The notes below the pieces were generated by a model. The model was not told where the DNA came from, searched no databases, and saw only the letters and a program-made list of their open reading frames with translations. From Prevotella sp. UBA7764 (GTDB lineage: Bacteria; Bacteroidota; Bacteroidia; Bacteroidales; Bacteroidaceae), in the NCBI GenBank assembly GCA_002481295.1, contig DLDU01000027.1, positions 1 through 23,969 on the forward strand: a stretch of DNA of 23,969 bases, in the 5' to 3' direction. This document shows, piece after piece, positions 5,631 to 14,186 of this stretch. A program made the translations under genes and the position numbers. Each line of letters opens with the position of its first letter. Position 1 is the first letter of the stretch.

Positions 5631-8138
5631 TTATCGTTTCCTCTTCACTCCTCTCTGTGCCACAGCTTCCAGTGGGTTGTCAGGCCAATAGTGCTTAGGG
5701 TACCGGCGTCGCAACTCCTTTCTTACCTCGAAGTAAGTATCCTGCCAAAAGCTCTGCAAGTCAGCAGTGAGCTGCACCGGCTTGAAGCCAGGGCTGAGCA
5801 GTTCCATCAGCACGGGCATCTTACCGTCGTTGACGCGCGGCGTGGCAGTGAGCCCGAAGCATTCTTGAAGCCGTACGCTGAGCACGGGCACCTCCGAGCC
5901 TTTGCGGTATCTGAGTTGGACCTTGCTGCCCGAGGGTACCACGATATGTGTCGGTGCCAGCCTGTTCACCTCCTGTTGCTGTTCATAGGAAAGCATGTTC
6001 CACAGAACACTCTCCATATCCATTTTTCTCATCTCGCTGACTGTAGTGATCACCTTCCCGTCTTTTTCGAGATAGAAGGGCAGCCACTTCTTCGGTTGCT
6101 TGAGCACGGAGTCTGTAGAGAGATCGGGAAGTCCAAGCTCGGGGTGCCACTGCGCCACGAGGGCTACGCGCTCCTGCAGAGCAGCCGTCTTGTCGGTCCA
6201 GCTGAACATACTCCTACCCTCCTTCTTCGCTGCCTCACAGATGATGCGCTCCAGCTGCTCCTTCTGCACATTGTCCAGCGGCTTCGTCTTGACTACGAGC
6301 GTGCCTATTCTCATCTCTTTCTGGGCGATCACCCCACCCTGATGCGCTATCCACGTGATGTTGTCCCACCACGTGGCAAAGTCATCGAGACTTTGGCTGC
6401 TGACCGGTGCGGCAAGGAAAGCCCTTCCCCTCACCCCGTTTCCAGCATACAGCGTAGCGATAGCCAACCACGGGAAGCTGGTGAGCGGATCCGCCGCATC
6501 GAGCATCACTTCCTCGCCATTAGCCATGCGGTAGTTGCCGTTATGATCCAGAGCCTTAGCGATGCGCTCAGGATAGGCGGCAGCCACCAGGGCACCAATA
6601 TCCTCCCGTGCCACATAAGCATTATTGGGATGTATGCCCACCATTCGGTCATATTCCGCTGCAATGTTCCCGATGCGCGTCCATCGTCCCAGCGCTTTCC
6701 TTCGTCTTGCGTCCTGCAGAGCCGACACACGCAGCAGCAGATCTGAATACGCATTGCTATCCTGCGCCATCACGTCTTTCTCCTCCAGGATAGCGGCGAT
6801 GTCGCACGCCAGCGATTTCTCCTCTGCGTTTCGTGCCCGGAGTATCATTCGGGCGATTCTCGGATGGCAGGGCATAGTCGCCATCTTACGCCCCATTGGA
6901 GTGATCTGCCCCTCCACGTTGATGGCATGGAGTACCCGCAACTCGTTGCACGCTTTTGCCACATTACCTTTGGGCGGTGGCGTTAGCCAGGGCAGACGCT
7001 CAACATCCGTCTCACCGAAAGCCGCCACTTCCAATACCATCGGCACAAGATCGGCATCCATGATTTCAGGTTGTCGCTGCTCCTCCATGCGCTGCTGTGT
7101 GGCGTTGGTCCACAGTCGGAAGCAGGTACCCGCAGCCACACGTCCTGCTCTACCCGCTCTCTGCCGTGCCATGTCCATACTGATGCGTACTGTCTCAAGA
7201 TGACTCAAGCCGTTCGTAGGGTCAAAAACGAGCTTCCTGTAGTAGCCGCTGTCCACCACGATTCTAATGCCTTCAATCGTCAGCGACGTCTCGGCAATGG
7301 GCGTGGCCAGCACCACCCTCCTCTCCCCAGGTGCAGAGGGACTGATGGCTTCGTATTGCTGTTGTGGCGGCAGATTGCCGTAGAGCTGGCACACATAGGT
7401 GGCACCCAGACTGCTACCCAGCAGTTCCGCGCATCTGACGATGTCGGCTTGTCCGGGAAGAAACGCCAGTATGTCACCTTCCTGCTCACGGTGCGCTCTG
7501 CTGACAGTAGCGGCGACGGCCTCAGCAATCTCATTAGGAAGAATATCGTCTTTCGAGAGCACCGTCTCCACGGGATACATCCTACCCTGGCAGGAGACTT
7601 CGTGGGCGTCAAGGGCCTGACAGGCAGCTGTGGCGTCGATAGTGGCTGACATCACGACGATGTCCAGGTCAGGTCTGAGGATGCTTCTCGCCTCTTGTGT
7701 CAGACAGAAAGCTAAATCTGATTGCAGACTACGTTCATGAAACTCGTCGAAGATGACACAACTCACGCCTTCGAGCGTAGGATCTTCGGCCAGGCGTCGT
7801 GTGAGGATTCCCTCTGTGACCACCTCTATCCTTGTCTTCGACGAGATTTTCTTTTCGAAGCGTATCTGATAGCCTACCGTCTGCCCCACTTCCTCGCCGA
7901 GCATCTGTGCCATGCGCAGGGCTACCTGCCTGGCAGCCAAGCGGCGGGGCTCAAGCATGACGATTCTGCCTGGCAAAACGCGGCTGAGCATCGTCAGCGG
8001 CAGCAACGTGGACTTGCCGGCACCCGGCGGAGCGACAACCACGGCGGCATGGCGCTGCGAGAGCTCTGTGTTGAGCTGCTCGGCAATAGTGGCAACTGGC
8101 AGCTGGCGGTATTTCTCGATGATATTGATGGATGGCAT
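5631..8138 (-). CDS. hrpB: ATP-dependent helicase HrpB
   Basis: A DEAH/RHA-type superfamily 2 helicase of 835 residues, close to the usual HrpB length. The motifs appear in order: Walker A APPGAGKST at 36-44, LEPRRLAAR at 62-70, DEFHE at 131-135, SAT at 164-166, and motif VI QRAGRAGR at 326-333. The long C-terminal part carries the HrpB-specific region, ending in RRRYPKHYWPDNP. The family probably acts on RNA; its exact role in bacteria is poorly known. The gene is divergent from thrS. Its leader has two near-identical CTATATATAATAA(A)GGAGT elements; the nearer one places AGGAG about nine bases before the ATG, an unusually good Shine-Dalgarno sequence for this phylum. No clear terminator follows. 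Confidence 0.94.
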   Translation of the reverse strand: MPSINIIEKYRQLPVATIAEQLNTELSQRHAAVVVAPPGAGKSTLLPLTMLSRVLPGRIVMLEPRRLAARQVALRMAQMLGEEVGQTVGYQIRFEKKISSKTRIEVVTEGILTRRLAEDPTLEGVSCVIFDEFHERSLQSDLAFCLTQEARSILRPDLDIVVMSATIDATAACQALDAHEVSCQGRMYPVETVLSKDDILPNEIAEAVAATVSRAHREQEGDILAFLPGQADIVRCAELLGSSLGATYVCQLYGNLPPQQQYEAISPSAPGERRVVLATPIAETSLTIEGIRIVVDSGYYRKLVFDPTNGLSHLETVRISMDMARQRAGRAGRVAAGTCFRLWTNATQQRMEEQRQPEIMDADLVPMVLEVAAFGETDVERLPWLTPPPKGNVAKACNELRVLHAINVEGQITPMGRKMATMPCHPRIARMILRARNAEEKSLACDIAAILEEKDVMAQDSNAYSDLLLRVSALQDARRRKALGRWTRIGNIAAEYDRMVGIHPNNAYVAREDIGALVAAAYPERIAKALDHNGNYRMANGEEVMLDAADPLTSFPWLAIATLYAGNGVRGRAFLAAPVSSQSLDDFATWWDNITWIAHQGGVIAQKEMRIGTLVVKTKPLDNVQKEQLERIICEAAKKEGRSMFSWTDKTAALQERVALVAQWHPELGLPDLSTDSVLKQPKKWLPFYLEKDGKVITTVSEMRKMDMESVLWNMLSYEQQQEVNRLAPTHIVVPSGSKVQLRYRKGSEVPVLSVRLQECFGLTATPRVNDGKMPVLMELLSPGFKPVQLTADLQSFWQDTYFEVRKELRRRYPKHYWPDNPLEAVAQRGVKRKR

Positions 8139-8146
8139 CGTCTTTG

Positions 8147-8191
8147 ACTCCTTTATTATATATAGCTGATTTTACTCCTTATTATATATAG
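8147..8191 (-). repeat. Tandem AT-rich leader element with built-in AGGAG
   Basis: Two direct copies, 8174-8191 and 8147-8165, read CTATATATAATAAGGAGT and the same with one extra A on the minus strand. A third near-copy (one base different) is at 1967-1984 before pyrK. The predicted hrpB transcript begins near 8190, so the first copy would form its very 5' end and the second would supply the ribosome binding site. Confidence 0.65.
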
Positions 8192-8196
8192 AACCA

Positions 8197-8204
8197 CAAA
8201 GTTA
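8197..8204 (-). promoter_or_regulatory. -7 box of hrpB
   Basis: The minus strand reads TAACTTTG. No clear -33 box. The predicted start is near 8190, giving a leader of about 52 nt that contains both AT-rich elements. Confidence 0.5.
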
Positions 8205-8235
8205 CTACTTTTACGTGTAAAAAACGCTACCTACG

Positions 8236-8312
8236 ACAATTATCTCAAGAATTTGAGAATTAGATAATTATTCGTTCTGATTGGAATTAAAAGAATTATC
8301 AGAATAAACGCA
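8236..8312. repeat. Dispersed intergenic hairpin repeat, copy A
   Basis: Nested inverted repeats: AATTATCT (8238-8245) with AGATAATT (8262-8269), TCTCAA (8243-8248) with TTGAGA (8253-8258), and TTCTGAT (8275-8281) with ATCAGAA (8298-8304). Positions 8241-8272 match the reverse complement of 18543-18574 at 29 of 32 bases, and looser similarity continues for about 40 bp. It occupies the middle of the divergent hrpB/thrS spacer. The rest of that spacer (8313-8460) shows nothing recognisable. Confidence 0.7.
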
Positions 8313-8472
8313 GCTTGATTGCTTATCAGTCTATAAATACGGATCATTTATCATTGTACGTGTTTACTCTCTTTCTTCCTCATAGTGTATATTATATGAC
8401 CGCTTCAAACACAGATTTTATCCTTACCCTATAAAAATACCCAAAATATTACGCCAATCAAAAAATAAGTAG

Positions 8473-8480
8473 TACTTTTG
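8473..8480 (+). promoter_or_regulatory. -7 box of thrS
   Basis: TACTTTTG, with transcription expected near 8487 and a leader of about 23 nt. No consensus -33 box at the right distance. The short leader leaves no room for a T-box or similar element. Confidence 0.5.
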
Positions 8481-8509
8481 CGGTGATTTAAACAAAACTA
8501 ATTTGTATC

Positions 8510-10462
8510 ATGGTTAAAATCACATTCCCTGACGGTTCTGTGCGTGAGTACGAACAGGGCGTCACTGGACTTCAAATCGCAGAGAGCATCTCACCGGCTC
8601 TCGCCCGCGACGTTGTATCTTGCGGGGTCAATGGTGAGACAACCGAGTTGAACCGTCCCATCAACGAGGACGCAACCATTGCACTTTACAAGTTCGACGA
8701 CGAAGAGGGCAAGCACACCTTCTGGCACACTTCCGCCCACCTGCTCGCCGAGGCGCTCCAAGAGCTCTACCCCGGCATCCAGTTCGGCTTCGGACCTGCC
8801 ATCGAGAATGGCTTCTTCTACGATGTCATGCCGCCTGAGGGCAAGATGATCTCCGAAAACGACTTCTCCAAGATCGAGGAGAAGATGAAGGAACTCGCCA
8901 AGAAAAACGAGCCCGTCGTGCGCCGTGAGGTCTCCAAAGCCGACGCCATCAAGGAGTTTGAGGCAGACGGACAGAAATACAAGGTGGAGCACATTCAGCA
9001 GGATCTCGCTGACGGTACCATCACTACATACACCCAAGGCAACTTCACAGACCTCTGCCGTGGTCCGCACTTGATGAGCACGGGTGCCATCAAAGCTATC
9101 AAGATCACCAGCGTAGCAGGTGCTTTCTGGCGCGGCGATGCCAAGCGCGAGCAGATGACACGTATCTACGGCATCACCTTCCCCAAGAAGAAGATGCTCG
9201 ACGAGTATCTCGTCATGCTCGAAGAGGCTAAAAAGCGCGACCACCGCAAGATCGGCAAGGAGATGGAGCTCTTCATGTTCTCCGACCGTGTCGGCAAGGG
9301 TCTGCCTATCTGGCTGCCGAAGGGTACTCAGCTGCGTCTGCGCCTGCAAGATCTGCTCCGCAGCGTGCTCAAGCCTTACAACTATCAGGAGGTCATCACT
9401 CCGGGTATCGGCTCGAAAAACCTCTATGTCACCTCAGGGCACTATGCCCACTATGGCAAGGATGCCTTCCAGCCTATCCACACGCCTGAAGAGGATGAGG
9501 AGTACATGCTCAAGCCGATGAACTGCCCTCACCACTGCGAGGTCTATGCTCGCAAGCCACGCTCTTACAAGGATCTGCCGCTCCGCATCGCTGAGTTCGG
9601 CACTGTGTTCCGCTATGAGAAGAGCGGTGAGCTCCACGGACTGACACGTGTGCGTACCTTCACACAGGACGACGCACATATCTTCGTGCGCCCCGACCAG
9701 GTGAAGGCTGAATTCGAGACTATCATCGACATCATCCTCAAGGTTTTCCGCATCTTCGGCTTCGACAACTACGATGCACAGATCTCTCTGCGCGATCCTA
9801 AGGACACCGAGAAGTATATCGGTTCCGACGAAATTTGGCAGGAGAGTGAGGACGCCATCCGCCAGGCTTGCAAGGAAAAGGGTCTCAACGCTCACGAGGA
9901 GACGGGCGAGGCTGCCTTCTATGGTCCTAAGCTCGACTTCATGGTCAAGGATGCCATCGGCCGTAAATGGCAGTTGGGTACGATCCAGGTCGACTACAAC
10001 CTGCCGGAGCGCTTCAAACTGGAGTACACCGCTGAGGACAACTCCAAGAAGACACCGGTGATGATCCACCGTGCTCCTTTCGGCTCACTCGAGCGCTTCA
10101 CTGCTGTGCTCATCGAGCACACTGCCGGCCACTTCCCCTTGTGGCTCACTCCCGATCAGGTGGCTATCCTGCCGATCTCGGAGAAGTACAACGACTACGC
10201 CAAGGAGGTCAAGAGCTACCTCGACACGCAGGACGTGCGCGCTTACATCGACGACCGCAACGAGAAGATTGGCCGCAAGATCCGCGACAACGAGCTCAAG
10301 CGTGTGCCTTACATGATTGTTGTAGGCGAGAAAGAGGCTGCGGACAAACTCGTGAGCATGCGTAAGCAGGGCGGCGGCGAGCAGGCTACCATGCCGATGA
10401 CGGAGTTCGCACAGCGCATCAAGGACGAGGTTGCTGAGCAGCTCAAAGAGATCAACGCTTAA
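8510..10462 (+). CDS. thrS: Threonyl-tRNA synthetase
   Basis: It charges tRNA-Thr with threonine in the cytoplasm. The 650-residue protein is full length: a TGS domain at 1-61, the editing domain with HTSAH at 73-77 and DLCRGPH at 181-187, and the class II catalytic core with motif 2 around [18 protein letters not shown] (367-384) and motif 3 GSLERF at 525-530. The zinc ligands are visible as Cys339, His390 and His520. The anticodon-binding domain runs from about 548 to the end. Its codon usage is more GC-rich and biased than the neighbours, as expected for a highly expressed gene. It appears monocistronic: a terminator follows at once and infC-rpmI-rplT, which often follow thrS in this phylum, are not in the window. 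Confidence 0.97.
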   Translation: MVKITFPDGSVREYEQGVTGLQIAESISPALARDVVSCGVNGETTELNRPINEDATIALYKFDDEEGKHTFWHTSAHLLAEALQELYPGIQFGFGPAIENGFFYDVMPPEGKMISENDFSKIEEKMKELAKKNEPVVRREVSKADAIKEFEADGQKYKVEHIQQDLADGTITTYTQGNFTDLCRGPHLMSTGAIKAIKITSVAGAFWRGDAKREQMTRIYGITFPKKKMLDEYLVMLEEAKKRDHRKIGKEMELFMFSDRVGKGLPIWLPKGTQLRLRLQDLLRSVLKPYNYQEVITPGIGSKNLYVTSGHYAHYGKDAFQPIHTPEEDEEYMLKPMNCPHHCEVYARKPRSYKDLPLRIAEFGTVFRYEKSGELHGLTRVRTFTQDDAHIFVRPDQVKAEFETIIDIILKVFRIFGFDNYDAQISLRDPKDTEKYIGSDEIWQESEDAIRQACKEKGLNAHEETGEAAFYGPKLDFMVKDAIGRKWQLGTIQVDYNLPERFKLEYTAEDNSKKTPVMIHRAPFGSLERFTAVLIEHTAGHFPLWLTPDQVAILPISEKYNDYAKEVKSYLDTQDVRAYIDDRNEKIGRKIRDNELKRVPYMIVVGEKEAADKLVSMRKQGGGEQATMPMTEFAQRIKDEVAEQLKEINA

Positions 10463-10474
10463 ACATTTCATTCT

Positions 10475-10499
10475 CTCCTGACGCTTTCAGGAGGCTTTT
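10475..10499 (+). terminator. Intrinsic terminator of thrS
   Basis: CTCCTGA (10475-10481) pairs with TCAGGAG (10487-10493) around CGCTT, followed by GCTTTT. It begins 13 bp after the thrS stop. Confidence 0.8.
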
Positions 10500-10508
10500 C
10501 ATACCGGG

Positions 10509-10540
10509 GCGGGAAGCATCGAGGCATGCTTTCCGCCTCG
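10509..10540. repeat. Overlapping alternative hairpins after thrS
   Basis: GCGGGAAGCAT (10509-10519) can pair with ATGCTTTCCGC (10526-10536, one G-T pair), or CGAGGC (10520-10525) can pair with GCCTCG (10535-10540). The two folds exclude each other. There is no T-run, and the next gene to the right is on the other strand. Confidence 0.5.
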
Positions 10541-10607
10541 ATTATTTACTTCCACGATAAGTCGCCCCTACATAAACTGTCCATTATTACCTGCAAAACA
10601 TTTTATT

Positions 10608-10788
10608 GAGGGTGTGTCAAAATGCAAATGCCATTTTGAAAATCTTACAGATTGAAACTTTTCAATAAGAAAAAGCCATTTCAAAACTCATTTCGAGTCA
10701 AGAAATGGCTTATTCTTTGCTTTTAGAGAGCTCTCAACTTACAGATTGAAGGTTGTTAGGTTGTGGATTTGTATTTTGACACACCCTC
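10608..10788. mobile_element. MITE-like element with 22-bp terminal inverted repeats
   Basis: The 181-bp block is bounded by 22-bp inverted repeats (10608-10629 and 10767-10788) starting GAGGGTGTGTCAAAAT, with one mismatch. Inside are a hairpin, AAGCCATTTC (10673-10682) with GAAATGGCTT (10702-10711) plus ACTC/GAGT nearer the loop, and a direct repeat CTTACAGATTGAA at 10644-10656 and 10738-10750. It has no coding capacity. The shape is that of a non-autonomous element mobilised by a transposase elsewhere. No clear target duplication is visible, and the parent insertion sequence family cannot be named from the sequence alone. It lies between the convergent thrS and cyclophilin genes and may act as a terminator for the latter. 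Confidence 0.75.
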
Positions 10789-10834
10789 CTGGGGTGAGGC
10801 TACTCATGCGATACTGGGTACCATATTAAGGTAT

Positions 10835-11581
10835 TTATTCTTCCACGACCGTCATGCTCATCGTGATGTCCTCTTTCGGACGATCATCGCGTAGCGTTGC
10901 CACGTTTTGAATTTGCTCCACCACATCGAGGCCATCGACAACCTCACCAAAAACAGTGTACTGGTTGTCAAGGAAAGGCGTACCACCCACAGTGGTGTAG
11001 ACCTGCACCTGCTTCTCGGTAAACGACAGCTTGCCCATCTCGCGGCTTCTGCGCTGCGTCTCCTCCACGAGCCGGTCCTGCAGTTGCTGCAGTCCCGCAC
11101 GGTCACGGTTGCGGCGCAGTGTCATGATCTCGTCGCGATGCTCACGGGCCAGTGTGTTGAAGATCGTCTGCTCCTGCTGCATCGCCATCTGACGCTCCAT
11201 CTGCTTGAGTTCCTGCGGCTTGTACACCTTGCCCCATACGATATAGAACTGACATCCGCTGCTTTCACGCTCAGGATTAACCTCATCGCCCAGCCGTGCG
11301 GCACTCAGCGCACCACGCTTATGGAAATACTTAGGATAGACCATCTCAGCAGGTATCGTGTAGCCCGTGTCGCCCGTACCCAGCGTCTTGCCCTTGGGTG
11401 CGCCCTTGCTCTCCGGGTCACCGCCCTGAATCATGAAATCCTTGATGACGCGGTGGAACAGCGTACCATCGTAAAACCCTTCCCGCACCAGCTTGATGAA
11501 GTTGTCACGATGCTTGGGTGTCTCGTCATACAGGCGCACGGTGATGTCGCCCAATGTTGTTTGAATCTTTATCACAGTCAT
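10835..11581 (-). CDS. Cyclophilin-type peptidyl-prolyl isomerase with coiled insertion
   Basis: It catalyses cis-trans isomerisation of X-Pro bonds. The cyclophilin core is clear: LFHRVIKDFMIQGGDP at 41-56 with the catalytic Arg44 and the Phe-Met-x-Gln pattern, CQFYIVWG at 110-117 with Gln111, and FLDNQYTVFGEVVDGLDVVEQI at 203-224. The protein is 248 residues, much longer than the roughly 165 of minimal bacterial cyclophilins; the extra length is a charged, Gln/Arg/Glu-rich and probably helical insertion at about 118-196, between the active-site strand and the last conserved loop. There is no signal peptide, so it is probably cytoplasmic. It follows the M15-like peptidase gene by 28 bp on the same strand, so the two are likely co-transcribed. 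Confidence 0.92.
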   Translation of the reverse strand: MTVIKIQTTLGDITVRLYDETPKHRDNFIKLVREGFYDGTLFHRVIKDFMIQGGDPESKGAPKGKTLGTGDTGYTIPAEMVYPKYFHKRGALSAARLGDEVNPERESSGCQFYIVWGKVYKPQELKQMERQMAMQQEQTIFNTLAREHRDEIMTLRRNRDRAGLQQLQDRLVEETQRRSREMGKLSFTEKQVQVYTTVGGTPFLDNQYTVFGEVVDGLDVVEQIQNVATLRDDRPKEDITMSMTVVEE

Positions 11582-11609
11582 ACTTATTTTTATTAATGCA
11601 TTCAGATTT

Positions 11610-12341
11610 CTATTTCTCGAAGTGCTGATAGTCCTTCACACTGCGCCACGCCCCACCCCAGCGAAATCCATGAGCGACGAACAGCCGATAGAGCAGGTCG
11701 CCGTGCGTGATCTTATGCGCGAACGTAGCCGAGCGGTCGGCATAGCGTGAGGCTGTGGCAGGCTGTATCGTCGTCTTGCCGTGACTGCGTCGCACACAGG
11801 GGTTGTAGAGCGGATTAATGTCAACAGCAAGCCCCTCGGCATGCTTCGAGAGCTTGGCAGAACCTTTCACCATACGGTAGCAAAAACAGCTGGTGTTGTT
11901 GGCGCGCATCGACTCCTCATCGCTGGCATGATAGTCGTCAATGAGCCGCATCTGTCCGATGGGATAACGCTGCTGATAGAGTTCACGAAAGATAGCGACG
12001 AGATCTGCGGCTATCAGTTTGTTGCACACCAGTTCGCCGATATGGGTGTACCCATCGAAACCGACATAGAGCGTGCGAACATAACGGAGCGACGACCGCG
12101 CTATGGTGCAGCCGACGGGATAGGAGCGGCCACGCATACGTGCAAAGACAGCGTCAGAGATCGGTTCTGCCAGAAAACAGCGCGCAAGCCCATAGTGACT
12201 CACCGCCTCGGCGCTCACCACGCATCCGGCCTCCCACAACTGTAATTGGCGCAGGTCTTCCCGGAGCGGTTGTCCTTGAGCAGCGATGCTCGTCAGACTC
12301 ATCAGAGCGATGAGCATTAGAAAAAAATATCGTTTTTTCAT
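11610..12341 (-). CDS. Secreted M15-family-like peptidase (D-Ala-D-Ala carboxypeptidase-like)
   Basis: A 243-residue exported protein probably acting on peptidoglycan peptides. The N-terminus (KKR, then a hydrophobic stretch at 5-20, with ASIAAQG-type cleavage near 21) is a signal peptide. The C-terminal half carries the zinc-site pattern of M15 peptidases: SKHAEGLAVDINPLYNP at 165-181 with His167 and Asp174, and WGGAWRSVKDYQHFEK at 228-243 with His240 as the third likely ligand. Asp237 precedes it where many relatives have Glu (ExxH), as in the M15C/VanY-like branch. The N-terminal 100 residues are not recognised. First gene of a two-gene operon with the cyclophilin; divergent from the SDR gene. 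Substrate is inference. Confidence 0.82.
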   Translation of the reverse strand: MKKRYFFLMLIALMSLTSIAAQGQPLREDLRQLQLWEAGCVVSAEAVSHYGLARCFLAEPISDAVFARMRGRSYPVGCTIARSSLRYVRTLYVGFDGYTHIGELVCNKLIAADLVAIFRELYQQRYPIGQMRLIDDYHASDEESMRANNTSCFCYRMVKGSAKLSKHAEGLAVDINPLYNPCVRRSHGKTTIQPATASRYADRSATFAHKITHGDLLYRLFVAHGFRWGGAWRSVKDYQHFEK

Positions 12342-12389
12342 GCCTTATCTGTTTGTTTACTGTTGAATCGTATAACAAGATGTGTGCTG

Positions 12390-12397
12390 CAAAGATA
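12390..12397 (-). promoter_or_regulatory. -7 box of the M15-like peptidase operon
   Basis: The minus strand reads TATCTTTG. A TTTG lies only 16 bp upstream (12417-12414), closer than usual. The leader would be about 42 nt. Confidence 0.45.
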
Positions 12398-12461
12398 TAA
12401 AAAACAAAACGAACAAAAGAAAATATAAGCAGGAAGAAGAGCACCGATGGATAAAAATCAT

Positions 12462-12469
12462 TATCTTTG
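12462..12469 (+). promoter_or_regulatory. -7 box of the SDR-hydrolase operon
   Basis: TATCTTTG; no consensus -33 box at the right distance. Transcription would begin near 12476, with a leader of about 54 nt. Confidence 0.45.
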
Positions 12470-12529
12470 TAGGTGTAGAGCATCTTCAAGCAAGTAGACA
12501 CTCTGCTTATCATTCTAAATCATGACACT

Positions 12530-13294
12530 ATGAGCAAGAAAAAAATCGTACTGGTCACCGGAGCTACCAGTGGCATTGGTGAGGGCTGCGCTAAACGTTT
12601 TGCCCAAGGAGAATACCGCGTCATCATCACGGGCAGAAACCGCGAGAAACTTGAAAACTTGAAAACGAGTCTGGAGGCCGATGGCACAGATGTACTGACG
12701 TTAGCCTTTGACGTGCGCGACCGTGAGGCGGCTCGCAAAGCCGTGGAGAGTATTCCCGACGATTGGAAAGACATCGACGTACTGATCAACAACGCCGGAT
12801 TGGCCCGTGGTCTGGAACCGGAATACAAGGGCGACTTTGACGACTGGGATCAGATGATCGACACCAATATCAAGGGTCTGCTGACCATGACGCGTCTCAT
12901 CGTGCCCAGTATGGTCAGCCGCAACAGCGGACACATTATTAATATAGGTAGCGTAGCGGGTGATGCCGCTTATGCCGGAGGCAATGTTTATTGTGCCACA
13001 AAGGCTGCCGTGAAGGCTATCACCGATGGACTGCGCATCGATGTGGCCGACACCCGGCTACGCGTGACCAATATCAAGCCCGGACTCGTGGAAACCAACT
13101 TCTCCAATGTGCGCTTCCATGGTGACACACAGCGCGCCGACAATGTCTATCGGGGCATCAAGCCGCTCACCGGTGACGACATTGCCGACGTGGCTTTCTA
13201 TGCCGCCAGCGCACCCGAGCATGTGCAGATTGCAGAGGTGCTCGTCCTCGCCACACATCAAGCCAGCGGCACCGTGATACATCGTGAGAAATGA
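12530..13294 (+). CDS. Short-chain dehydrogenase/reductase, YdfG-like
   Basis: A 254-residue classical SDR enzyme, an NAD(P)-dependent alcohol/ketone oxidoreductase. The Rossmann motif TGATSGIG is at 10-17, Arg36 after strand 2 (TGRNREK) favours NADP, NNAG is at 87-90, Asn113 is in TNIKG, and the catalytic residues are Ser141, Tyr154 and Lys158 (YCATK). The region after PGLVETNFSNVRF at 184-196 resembles YdfG-type 3-hydroxy acid dehydrogenases (for example serine or malonic semialdehyde), but the substrate cannot be read from the sequence. The stop codon overlaps a six-codon mini-ORF, and the metallo-hydrolase gene begins 37 bp downstream, so the two genes form an operon. Confidence 0.92.
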   Translation: MSKKKIVLVTGATSGIGEGCAKRFAQGEYRVIITGRNREKLENLKTSLEADGTDVLTLAFDVRDREAARKAVESIPDDWKDIDVLINNAGLARGLEPEYKGDFDDWDQMIDTNIKGLLTMTRLIVPSMVSRNSGHIINIGSVAGDAAYAGGNVYCATKAAVKAITDGLRIDVADTRLRVTNIKPGLVETNFSNVRFHGDTQRADNVYRGIKPLTGDDIADVAFYAASAPEHVQIAEVLVLATHQASGTVIHREK

Positions 13295-13325
13295 CAGGGG
13301 AAAGACTATGAGTAAATACAAGTGA
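13291..13325 (+). promoter_or_regulatory. Two overlapping mini-ORFs coupling the SDR and hydrolase genes
   Basis: ATG at 13291 overlaps the SDR stop (ATGA) and encodes MTGERL, stopping at 13309-13311. That stop overlaps a second ATG at 13308 (again ATGA), which encodes MSKYK and stops at 13323-13325, six bases before the real ATG at 13332. The second mini-ORF arises from a 17-bp direct repeat GAAAGACTATGAGTAAA at 13300-13316 and 13324-13340, that is, a duplicated start region. Likely translational coupling or re-initiation; a role in control is inference. Confidence 0.55.
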
Positions 13326-13331
13326 AAGACT

Positions 13332-14135
13332 ATGAGTAAACCAACCATTACCATGCTGGGGACAGGCAGTGCGCTCGTTTCCCGCTGCTTCAATACGTGT
13401 TTTGTGCTGCAGAGCCTCGACGGCACCCGGCTTCTGGTTGACACTGGCGGCGGCAATGGCATACTGACCCAGCTGAGGCTGGCAGGTATCGACCGGGGCG
13501 ACATCAGTCATCTCTTCATCACCCACGCGCATACCGACCATATCCTTGGTGCTATTTGGCTCATACGCATGACGCTGCAGCGCGACCGCCCCAAGCAACT
13601 CCATATCTTCAGCCACAAGCGTGTCATCGACTTGCTCAATCTCTTCTGTCAGTCGTTGTTGCCAAAGAAGCAGACCGACAAGATACCCGACCGCATTGTT
13701 TTTCACGTGCTTCAGGACGGCGACTGTTTTCAAGTTGGCGACATGCAACTGCAGTGCTTTGACATCCACTCTACCAAAGAAAAGCAGTTTGGCTTCACTG
13801 CCCTTCTTCCTGATTGTCAGAAACTCGTCTGCTTAGGCGATGAACCATATAATGAGGCTTGCCGTGCCTATGCTTTGAACGCTGATTGGCTGATGAGCGA
13901 GGCCTTCTGTCTTTATGCCGACCGTGAGCGCTTCAAGCCCTATGAGAAACACCACAGTACTGCTCTCGATGCCGCTCGAAACGCCCAATTTCTTGCCGCC
14001 CGTCATCTCATCCTCTATCATACCGAGGAAGAGACGCTTGACACGCGCAAGGAACTCTATACGCGTGAGACCAAGAGCGTCTACCCGGGTCCCGTCTTTG
14101 TACCCAACGACTTAGAGGTGATCGCGCTGGAGTGA
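13332..14135 (+). CDS. Metallo-beta-lactamase-fold hydrolase, RNase Z-like
   Basis: A 267-residue hydrolase with a two-metal site. The metal motif HAHTDH is at 65-70 (His65, His67, Asp69, His70), followed by His146 in DIHST, Asp170 in CLGDEPYNE and His230 in LILYHTEEE, an arrangement like RNase Z and related phosphodiesterases. The exosite arm typical of tRNA-processing RNase Z is not evident, so tRNA 3' processing should not be assumed. The start at 13332 is chosen because the identical upstream ATGAGTAAA at 13308 hits a stop after five codons. Second gene of the SDR operon; ends at a strong bidirectional terminator at 14187-14224. Confidence 0.88.
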   Translation: MSKPTITMLGTGSALVSRCFNTCFVLQSLDGTRLLVDTGGGNGILTQLRLAGIDRGDISHLFITHAHTDHILGAIWLIRMTLQRDRPKQLHIFSHKRVIDLLNLFCQSLLPKKQTDKIPDRIVFHVLQDGDCFQVGDMQLQCFDIHSTKEKQFGFTALLPDCQKLVCLGDEPYNEACRAYALNADWLMSEAFCLYADRERFKPYEKHHSTALDAARNAQFLAARHLILYHTEEETLDTRKELYTRETKSVYPGPVFVPNDLEVIALE

Positions 14136-14186
14136 GACTGGAGCTTTCCTAAAAGGTTTCTTTGTGCATTACCGCTAAATTAGTTC

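Noticed and set aside
5544..6746. 400-codon rightward open frame opposite hrpB
   Set aside because: Shadow of hrpB with no family resemblance and a His/Leu/Arg-skewed composition.
8481..8509. T-box or other riboswitch before thrS
   Set aside because: The predicted leader is about 23 nt, too short for any such element.
13332..14135. Naming the metallo-hydrolase gene rnz
   Set aside because: The metal site is RNase Z-like but the exosite arm is not evident, so tRNA 3' processing is not supported.
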